A DNA stretch of 64,000 nt from Pseudogymnoascus destructans (Eukaryota; Ascomycota; Leotiomycetes; Thelebolales; Thelebolaceae), in assembly GCF_001641265.1 (NCBI RefSeq), contig NW_020167535.1, positions 248,001 through 312,000 on the forward strand. The letters are read 5' to 3'. The position numbers and the translations under genes were made by a program. The notes below the pieces were generated by a model. That model was not told the origin of the DNA, did not search any database, and worked only from the letters and a program-made list of their open reading frames with translations. Positions 57,334 through 64,000 of this stretch are shown piece by piece; position 1 is the first letter of the stretch; each line of letters begins with the position of its first letter.

Positions 57334-57405
57334 CTCGGTGTTCCACCCACTCGCTTCGCTCGTAGGTGGCGACAGCAAGTTGTGCGTGCGACAGCAAGAT
57401 GTGCG
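57334..57405 (+). repeat. Left terminal inverted repeat (72 bp)
   Basis: Exact inverse of 59253-59324. It holds the tandem pair GCGACAGCAAGTTGTGCG and GCGACAGCAAGATGTGCG. Confidence 0.95.
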
Positions 57406-57465
57406 TACACCGCTATTTTGATATATAGAAAAAATAATAGTATTCTTCATAACGTAGTATCTACA

Positions 57466-59199
57466 ATGCCTCAAAATAACGATCCTACTATGATTGCTCG
57501 CCTTAATGAGGCCCAACAGTTCTTCTTAAAACAACCAAGTACATATACAATTGCTTGGGTTGCAAATAAATTCAATGTCAACCGTGAGACACTCCGACGT
57601 CGTATTACGAGTACTACGTCTCCTCAATTACCCCACGGAGGTAGCAATCGAGTCTTATCTCAATCGCAAGAGACCGCGGTCTGTCAATTCATATACGACC
57701 AACTTGAGCGCGGGGTCCCTGCCAACCGATCTATGATACTACGGGCAGTTGCAGACTTACGACCTAATCGTACGATACCATCACAACGGTGGCTACAACG
57801 CTTTCTAAAAGCACACCCCGAATTTCATACAATTCACACGAAGACGTTAAATACACATCGGAAGCAAGCACAAAAGAAAGAGGTGTTTGAGGAATTCTTT
57901 CTCACATATAACGCCCTTATTACAAAACATAACATTAAGCCATATAATTTATGGAATGTTGATGAGACAGGCTATATGATTGGGTGTTATAAGTCTACGG
58001 CTGTTATTGTACCAATCGGTGTAAAGCAGTGGACTGTTGATAATCCTGAGAATCGGCTCTCTGTTACTGTAATTGAGGCAGTAAATGCAAGTGGTGCTGC
58101 ACTTGCAGAAGCTATCATTATCCCTGGCAAACTTCATATGGATTCATGGTACAATGATGACCTTGAGCCAAATGCTCTCATTATTGTAAATGAGAGCGGG
58201 TATTCAAACGACGACATTGCAATCCAATACCTTATGCATTTTATCCAACTATCTGCAGAGCATATGGCACCAGATGATACTCGCCTCTTATTACTTGACG
58301 GCCATGACTCTCATAAAACAGAGCGCTTTCTTACATTAGCAGAAGAGCATAACATTGTTATTTGCTGCCTTCCTGGTCATACAACACATCTATTACAACC
58401 TCTTGATGTAGCGGTTTTTAAGCAGTGCAAACACTTTCATCAAAAGGCACTTGATCAAGCAGTACGTAGCTACGACTATGAGTATAAGCTACGTACGTTC
58501 CTTTCAGACCTCCCGCAAATCCGACGGCAATCTCTAACTGTCCGTACAATTCAATCTGGTTGGAGAAATACAGGACTATATCCATATAATCCTCCACTTG
58601 TAATTGACAAGATACAAGAGACTCGGAATCAAACACCTGATTATGAGCCATTTGCTTCATATAATATTATCTCAACACCGAAAACAACTATGCAAAGTGT
58701 GCAAGCGGTTGAACATTGGCAGAAGAGAGCAGAGGAAGCTTTCTCATCGCCTTCAAGAGAAGGGTTTCAATCATTTGCACGTGGAACTACAGTTGTTCTA
58801 CACCGGGCAGAGCTCTATAAGACCGAGCTAGATATTATGACTCTACGTGCAGTAGAGCAGAAGGCAGCAAAGGCAAGGGCACGGAAATCACTACAGAAAG
58901 GAGGGCAGTTATATGCATCAGATGCACGGAAAATGCGGGAAGAGAAGAAAGCAAAGTTGCAAGCAAAAGCAGACGCAAGAGCAGCAAGGGAATCGGACCA
59001 AGTAGTAAAGCAGCTACAAGCGCAAGCACGTAAAATCGAAATTGAAGAGCGTAAGGTTGAGAGGAAGCGGGTAGCAGAGCGGAAGAAGGAAGGGTTGAAA
59101 TCAAAAGTGATCATTTTACGGTATAGTAAGGATCAAAGTGATAGTAGCAATAGTGGCAGTAGCGATAGTGATAGTAGTTCTATTGATTTTATGTTTTAA
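57466..59199 (+). CDS. Pogo-family DDE_1 transposase, intact
   Basis: 577 residues from the ATG at 57466 (MPQNNDPTMIARLNEAQQFF), with no frameshift or stop. An N-terminal psq-type helix-turn-helix (about 10-50, YTIAWVANKFNVNRETLRRR) and a CENP-B/Tc5-type helix-turn-helix (about 65-130, ending SQRWLQRFLKAHPEF) bind DNA. The catalytic core shows all three acidic residues: NLWNVDETGYMIG, LLLLDGHDSHKTERF, and HLLQPLDVAVFKQCK with Asp as the third residue (DDD form). The C-terminus is a long basic coiled coil (KMREEKKAKLQAKADARAAR) ending in a Ser/Asp-rich tail. It cuts and pastes the element into TA sites. Codon use is A/T-richer than in the neighbouring genes. Confidence 0.95.
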   Translation: MPQNNDPTMIARLNEAQQFFLKQPSTYTIAWVANKFNVNRETLRRRITSTTSPQLPHGGSNRVLSQSQETAVCQFIYDQLERGVPANRSMILRAVADLRPNRTIPSQRWLQRFLKAHPEFHTIHTKTLNTHRKQAQKKEVFEEFFLTYNALITKHNIKPYNLWNVDETGYMIGCYKSTAVIVPIGVKQWTVDNPENRLSVTVIEAVNASGAALAEAIIIPGKLHMDSWYNDDLEPNALIIVNESGYSNDDIAIQYLMHFIQLSAEHMAPDDTRLLLLDGHDSHKTERFLTLAEEHNIVICCLPGHTTHLLQPLDVAVFKQCKHFHQKALDQAVRSYDYEYKLRTFLSDLPQIRRQSLTVRTIQSGWRNTGLYPYNPPLVIDKIQETRNQTPDYEPFASYNIISTPKTTMQSVQAVEHWQKRAEEAFSSPSREGFQSFARGTTVVLHRAELYKTELDIMTLRAVEQKAAKARARKSLQKGGQLYASDARKMREEKKAKLQAKADARAARESDQVVKQLQAQARKIEIEERKVERKRVAERKKEGLKSKVIILRYSKDQSDSSNSGSSDSDSSSIDFMF

Positions 59200-59252
59200 T
59201 TATATAGTTATATAGTTGATATATAAGGCGTCTTTTTCTTCGTTTTATGTGT

Positions 59253-59324
59253 CGCACATCTTGCTGTCGCACGCACAACTTGCTGTCGCCACCTACGAGC
59301 GAAGCGAGTGGGTGGAACACCGAG
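59253..59324 (-). repeat. Right terminal inverted repeat (72 bp)
   Basis: Exact inverse of the left end, followed directly by the TA target copy. Confidence 0.95.
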
Positions 59325-59591
59325 TAGTGACTTCGCCGCACTCCCCACATTACTTATGGATGACAAGCCGTGAATACGAATAAGTGGTTCCTATAACTCT
59401 CCTAGCGTCTGTTTTTCTATGGGTTCGCGCCGTGATTTAGAATGCTTCCAAAGCGATTGCTCAGCGTTAATCAGCGTTAATCAGCGTTAATCAGCGTCTT
59501 GACTCTCTCTACCCCTCTACAGTCTATATAGCTTCGTTTTTTTGCAAGTGGATTATCCAGCAGCTTCGAGTCATTGAAAATAGCTTTGACA
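59325..59591. promoter_or_regulatory. Promoter region of the nitroreductase gene, with 10-bp repeat
   Basis: Short stretch between the transposon and the nitroreductase start. TCAGCGTTAA is repeated three times plus a partial fourth copy at 59461-59497. The transposon end lies about 270 bp from the start codon. Confidence 0.6.
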
Positions 59592-60444
59592 ATGCCGTCC
59601 TCCGCTCTCGGTCTCAAATTCGCCCCGCTATTACGAACTCTCCCCTCTCGCCGCCGTCAACTATATATCTCCCCCTCTTCCACCTCTCTATTCCACTCCT
59701 CTCCCATCATCACCAAATCATCAGCCCTCACCACCACCCACAGCCACCGCAACATCTCCACCACCACAGCCAGAATGTCCGCTACACCCTACCTCACCGC
59801 TCTCGCGGCCCGCCGCACCATCTACCCCCTCAACAAGAAGTCTCCCATCCCCGACTCGCGCCTCCGCGAGATCATCACCGAGGTCATCAAGCACGTTCCC
59901 TCGTCGTTCAACGCGCAGTCTGCCCGCGCTGTCCTCCTCCTCCACGCTGAGCACGATAAGCTCTGGGATATCCACGCTGAGGTCCTGAAGCCTATCGTCC
60001 CTGCTGAGGGATGGGCTGCTACCGAGGGGAAGATCAACATGTTCAAGGGCGCCTACGCTACCGTTCGTCTCTCCCCAGCTTCCCATTTTATTATGGGCGC
60101 AAACTAACACCCCCCAGATCCTCTTCTTCACCCACGCCCCCACCATCGCCGGCCAACAAAAGGCATACCCCATGTACGCCGAGAAGTTCCCCCACTGGGC
60201 CGCCCAATCCTCCGGCGCGCACGAGATCTCCCTCTGGACCGCCTTGGCTGCCGAGGGTCTGGGAGGCAACCTCCAGCACTACAACCCGCTTGTCGACCAG
60301 CGCGTCAGGGAGACCTGGGGCGTGTCCGAGGATTGGGTTTTGGATTCTGAGTTGGTTGTTGGTACGCCTGCTGGAGAGGCGGGGGAGAAGATCTTTTTGC
60401 CGGTTGAGGGGGAGAGGCTTTTGGTTTTTGGTGAGAAGGCTTAG
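59592..60444 (+). CDS. Nitroreductase-family oxidoreductase with likely mitochondrial leader
   Basis: Exons 59592-60062 and 60118-60444 give 265 residues. The core from MSATPYLTALAARRTIYPLN onward is the short fungal nitroreductase type (Frm2/Hbn1 group): PDSRLREIITEVIKHVPSSF, then after the intron ILFFTHAPTIAGQQ and LWTALAAEGLGGNLQHYNPL. These enzymes use FMN and NAD(P)H and are tied to fatty-acid and oxidative-stress responses in yeast. The first 61 residues (MPSSALGLKFAPLLRTLPSR and on) are Arg/Ser/Thr-rich and free of acids, fitting a mitochondrial presequence. An in-frame ATG at 59775 would give a leaderless form. The intron has AAACTAACACC before its acceptor. Confidence 0.9.
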
Positions 60445-60835
60445 AGGGGTTGAGAGTTTAGAGAAAAGAAGCGTTATTTTTGCATAGCTTGCGGGTTGGT
60501 TAGGGATTTAGATTAGAAGGTTTTTGGTCTGGAATTGACGATTTATGTCTATTTCAAGTTGTGGTTCTCCTTTGAACAAAATGATAGTGAAAATGTGGCC
60601 ATAGCATTCATTGCTTCACTTCAAAGTGCGACCGAGACGACTGGGATAATTAAGTTTTTTTTTTTTCTATTTTACAGTGCCAAACCTACGTCTAAGCAAC
60701 TGTGGTCCAAACCATCGCCTCAGTGAGAGGAGTATCGCACACTTTATTTTATATACAACGTCCGCAACAAAAAATCATTGCGCACACGGCCCGCTCGTCT
60801 ATACTAAAAACGCCGTCCATCAAACCTTCCACCCC
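60445..60835. other. Intergenic between convergent genes
   Basis: 391 bases with 3' ends of the nitroreductase and the ABC transporter. A T run lies at about 60654-60667. No gene. Confidence 0.5.
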
Positions 60836-63271
60836 TTATTTCTTCACCTCGCCATCTACACCACCCCCCGACTCCGCCCGCTTCTCCTCCTCCGTCTCCT
60901 CCTCCTCATGCGCTTCTTCCTCCTCCGCCAAAATCGCCTCTCTCGCAAGATTATCCGCAATAACCTCACTCTCCGTGACATGCCCCCTCCCTTCCCTATT
61001 CACACCCACCGCCTCCTCCGTCCCCTCCCCCCCACTCATCTGCCACTCCATCAGCCTCGTAAACGCACTCTCCGGATCCGTAGCAAGCTCCTTATACGTC
61101 CCCATCTCTGCGACCTTGCCATCATTCCCCAGCACAATAATGCGATCACTGCGCTTAATAGTGCTCAAGCGATGCGCAATCGAGATGGTGGTGTTATGCC
61201 CCCTCAACAGCGCCGCCAGCGCCGAGTTAACCAGCGTCTCGCTCTCCGCATCCAGCGCGCTCGTCGCCTCGTCCAGAATCAGGATATCCGGATCCTTGAG
61301 CAGCGCGCGCGCGATCGCGATGCGCTGCTTCTGCCCGCCGCTCAGCTGGGCGCCGCGCGCACCGACCTGCGTATCGAGACCCTCGGGGAAGTCTTCGATG
61401 AATTGGCAGTTGGCTTTGCGGGCGGCGGCGATGATTTCGCTGCGGCTGGCGTTGGGGCGGCCGTAGGCGATGTTCTCGGCGACGGAGCCGGACATGAGGA
61501 CGGGTTCTTGGCCGACCATGCCGATGCGTCGGCGGAGGGATTTGCCGTTCATGGTGGAGATGTCGATGCCGTTGATGAAGACTTGGCCGGAGGTGGGGTT
61601 GTAGAAGCGCAGGAGGAGGGAGCCGATGGTCGATTTGCCGCCGCCGGAGGGGCCGACGATGGCGACGTTCGAGCCGGAGGGGATGGTGAAGTCTAGGCCG
61701 GAGAAGATGTCGACTGCAGGTCTAGTTGGGTAGGCGAAGTGGACGTCTTTGAATGTGATTGGGCCTTGGGCTGACTTGACAGGCTGGCCAACAGTGGCGT
61801 GGATGGTTGGCTTGCGGTCCTGAAGTTCAAACAGACGGGATGCTGCACCAACGCCCTTCATTAACTCGGAGTAGAAGGAAGACAATCCAAATAGTGAAGA
61901 ACCGGCGTAGGCTGTGTACATAAGGAAGGATGTTAGGTCGCCGATACTAATCGCTCCGCTCTTAACCATTGCACCACCAGAGTAGAGTAGGGCCAAGATA
62001 GTCATATTTCCCATGAATCCCGTTGAACTGAAGAAAGTCGCACTGATAATAGCTTCTTTCTTTCCCAGAGCAAAGATTTTCTTGATCTGCTTATTATACC
62101 GGGACACCTCCTGGATTTCACCCGCAAAAGCCTGGCTGGTTCGCACGTTCCCCAAGCGCTCTTCAGCGATCTTGGTTAACGTGCCTAGGTTTCGCTGGAT
62201 CTTGCGGCTGAGATTTCGGATCATTCGGCCATAGAAGAAGGCGCCGATGGCGACAGGCGGGAACATGAGACACAAAATGCTAGTGAGTTTGATGCTGACC
62301 CAAGCCATAGCTGCGATTCCGGCACCACCACTGACAAACGCACGAAGACCGTCAGAAAGGTTCTGGGTGATACTCTTTCCAACGATGACGGTGTCGGAGC
62401 TCAGTCTCGATATGAGGTCACCAACGCGGTTCGCATCGAAGAACTCGGCATTCTGGACATATGTGCGTCTGTACAATTGACTTCTTAGGCGCGAGACAAT
62501 TCTTTCACCCACAATTCGTAGAATAATGATACGTCCATAGTTAGCCGCAGCTCCCAGGGTCAGCACGCAACCAAGCGCAATGTAGAACTGCTTCAAGTCC
62601 AGGCCAAAGAGCTTTCCCTCGCCGCTCTCATTTGTCGCCAAATCAAGGATTTTTCCGATCGAGAATGGAATCGACATGGTAATCGTGCTCGATATGAGCA
62701 GGAAGACGAATGCGAGTCCCAGCCATCTGGCCTCGGGCCGCGCAATCTTAATCAACCGCCATATCTCGCCGAAGCCGGCAGTGTTCTTGACCCCTTTCGT
62801 GTCACCCAGTCGTGCGGAGAGGTTCACTTGTGCCGCGCGAGATGCCTTCTCACTGCGACCAAAGCCGCGCTCGGCTTCCAAGTCTTCTTCCTCTTCCTCT
62901 TCTCGCCGGGCTTGCTCCTTCCAGTCTTCCTTCTTAGGAGGTGTCGGTGCCGGCTCTGTCTTTTGTACCTCCTTCCGTTGCGGAGTTGTGGAAAGCGCTC
63001 GCAGCTGAGTCGCCGGCGACGGCCAAGTCGGTTTAATAGTCGTCCATGACGATACTAATTTCAGGTTCGCAGTGTTCAGCTTCGGTTGTGTAACTGGCAG
63101 TCTCGCCTTCGGCAAAGACGCTGTGGTCAGCTGCCTCAATGCAGCTTTATATATCGGCGACGTCTGCCTCAGAGGTCCCTGAGCATGCTGCGTAGCCGGA
63201 GCCTGTCTCGTAATAACGTTGTCCAACAAGGCCCCCAGTGCCTTCCTTCGCGGCACAAGTGAGCCGCGCAT
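60836..63271 (-). CDS. MDL1: Mitochondrial half-size ABC transporter, Mdl1/ABCB10 type
   Basis: A single exon of 811 residues from the ATG at 63271; an earlier in-frame TTG is not used. The N-terminal 150 residues are Arg/Ser/Thr-rich and then highly charged, fitting a mitochondrial leader. The membrane domain begins near IWRLIKIARPEARWLGLAFV, with the helices and coupling loops of an ABCB exporter (RTYVQNAEFFDANRVGDLIS). The nucleotide domain has Walker A GPSGGGKST (about 540), Q-loop VGQEPVLMSGSV, signature LSGGQKQR (about 640), Walker B ILILDEATSALD (about 664) and H-loop IAHRLS (about 698). Yeast Mdl1 exports peptides from the matrix. The C-terminal tail is unusually acidic (EEEEAHEEEETEEEKR). 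Confidence 0.94.
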   Translation of the reverse strand: MRGSLVPRRKALGALLDNVITRQAPATQHAQGPLRQTSPIYKAALRQLTTASLPKARLPVTQPKLNTANLKLVSSWTTIKPTWPSPATQLRALSTTPQRKEVQKTEPAPTPPKKEDWKEQARREEEEEEDLEAERGFGRSEKASRAAQVNLSARLGDTKGVKNTAGFGEIWRLIKIARPEARWLGLAFVFLLISSTITMSIPFSIGKILDLATNESGEGKLFGLDLKQFYIALGCVLTLGAAANYGRIIILRIVGERIVSRLRSQLYRRTYVQNAEFFDANRVGDLISRLSSDTVIVGKSITQNLSDGLRAFVSGGAGIAAMAWVSIKLTSILCLMFPPVAIGAFFYGRMIRNLSRKIQRNLGTLTKIAEERLGNVRTSQAFAGEIQEVSRYNKQIKKIFALGKKEAIISATFFSSTGFMGNMTILALLYSGGAMVKSGAISIGDLTSFLMYTAYAGSSLFGLSSFYSELMKGVGAASRLFELQDRKPTIHATVGQPVKSAQGPITFKDVHFAYPTRPAVDIFSGLDFTIPSGSNVAIVGPSGGGKSTIGSLLLRFYNPTSGQVFINGIDISTMNGKSLRRRIGMVGQEPVLMSGSVAENIAYGRPNASRSEIIAAARKANCQFIEDFPEGLDTQVGARGAQLSGGQKQRIAIARALLKDPDILILDEATSALDAESETLVNSALAALLRGHNTTISIAHRLSTIKRSDRIIVLGNDGKVAEMGTYKELATDPESAFTRLMEWQMSGGEGTEEAVGVNREGRGHVTESEVIADNLAREAILAEEEEAHEEEETEEEKRAESGGGVDGEVKK

Positions 63272-64000
63272 CGCGCGAACCCTAACTACCAAAACAGCTT
63301 CCGAAAAGGAAAATGATATCAGAACCGGTTGAGTAGCAATAATTGACGTCGTCTAAGTCTCATTGTCGCGATTCATGGCCAGCGTAAATGTGCGATGCTT
63401 CCGGTGAAGCTCAACATTTCTCATCGAAGACTGACTCCAACATAGGGTCCATGATGCCGGCGCCGGGCGCTAACGGAGCTCGGCCTTTGTTCATCCCGCA
63501 AACGAGCTCGAAAATTGGTAAGCACGTGCGACTCATGCTTTCCCCAGGGCAATATGTTGGAGAGGGGTCCAACAATTGTCGTGAGGAAAGATGAGGGAGG
63601 TGATTATAGCAGTATTTTAGATCTTAATAACAGATTGCTAGATGGTTACTTACATATATGGCACTTAGGGTCGTTTTACGTTATGTTACAAAAATAAAAT
63701 AATCTCGATTAAGTTAATTAATGGTTTGTGTTTATTTATCATTGATTTCTTGGATCATTATTCTTCCAAAACCATAGAATTCCACCTTGAAGAAGAGAAT
63801 GTAAACTATCCAATCGTTAAATCGGGACGAATTATAATTTAACAAAAATCATGATCTGGCCCGCTCCTCCCACTCCATTCACCCATCAAATCACAAAAAA
63901 TCTCCAATCATTATTCCTCAACGTAGGTTTCCAAAAACCTAGATCCCATCTAACATATATCTAAAACTTATCTCAAGATATCAACAATCTGCGGCTCCTA
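63272..64000. other. Intergenic, AT-rich end of window
   Basis: 729 bases upstream of the Mdl1-type gene. The first 330 bp hold its promoter; from about 63600 the sequence turns AT-rich with no recognised gene or repeat. Confidence 0.5.

Larger units (their letters stand above)
57334..59324 (+). mobile_element. Complete pogo-like DNA transposon
   Basis: The element is 1991 bp. It has 72-bp terminal inverted repeats (57334-57405 and 59253-59324) that match without a mismatch, both starting CTCGGTGTTCCACCC at the outer edge. A TA copy abuts each end (57332-57333 and 59325-59326), the target duplication of Tc1/mariner-pogo elements. Within each end GCGACAGCAAG-TGTGCG occurs twice in tandem with one base different, probable transposase sites. 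One open transposase gene fills the inside. Perfect ends and an unbroken gene point to a recent insertion. It lies between coronin and the nitroreductase and breaks neither coding sequence. Confidence 0.95.

Overview
The window is nuclear DNA of a filamentous ascomycete (Pezizomycotina). Genes are closely spaced, with short GT-AG introns (mostly 50-110 bp) that carry CTAAC/CTGAC branch sites just before the acceptor. Two tRNA genes have introns, and the proteins have typical fungal domain sets. I cannot name the species from sequence alone. All gene models below were spliced by eye, and nearly all close in phase from start to stop.

Layout: 0-14 kb holds the 3' part of a THADA/Trm732-like gene, a microsomal glutathione S-transferase (MAPEG), a DUF7582-like Ser/Pro-rich protein, a SIN1/Avo1 subunit of TORC2, and a PRCC-like nuclear protein that shares a 263-bp promoter with Avo1. 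14.8-17 kb is a BRCT plus family-X DNA polymerase (Pol4/TdT-like). 17.2-21.7 kb is a decayed, nested transposon island. It is bounded by inverted repeats and contains a broken hAT transposase, the C-terminal tail of a pogo-type transposase and a tandem repeat of about 0.9 kb. 22-38 kb holds a saccharopine-dehydrogenase-like reductase, ribosomal protein eL43, a RING+PHD protein, mitochondrial ribosomal protein mL46, a PARN/CAF1-type DEDD nuclease, a Pex26-like peroxin, tRNA-Arg(UCU) and an Ecl1-type life-span factor. 38.3-41.8 kb is a gene-free stretch packed with many different tandem repeats, a perfect hairpin and a palindrome. 41.8-57 kb holds a Drs2-type P4-ATPase, splicing factor PHF5A/Rds3, an Arg/Glu-rich coiled-coil protein, CRIPT, an FAD/NADPH reductase without a flavodoxin domain, tRNA-Val(CAC) and coronin. 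57.3-59.3 kb is a complete pogo-like transposon with 72-bp perfect terminal inverted repeats, TA target duplication and an open transposase. 59.6-63.3 kb holds a nitroreductase with a probable mitochondrial leader and a mitochondrial Mdl1-type ABC transporter.

Most genes are single-copy housekeeping genes (TORC2 signalling, splicing, translation, peroxisome import, actin, lipid flipping) and do not form a pathway cluster. I see no secondary-metabolite cluster and no defence island. The most notable items are the intact transposon and its degenerate relatives, the lone FAD/NADPH reductase with an N-terminal CCGGGCC motif, the TdT-like steric-gate motif of Pol4, and the dense tandem-repeat field at 39-41 kb.
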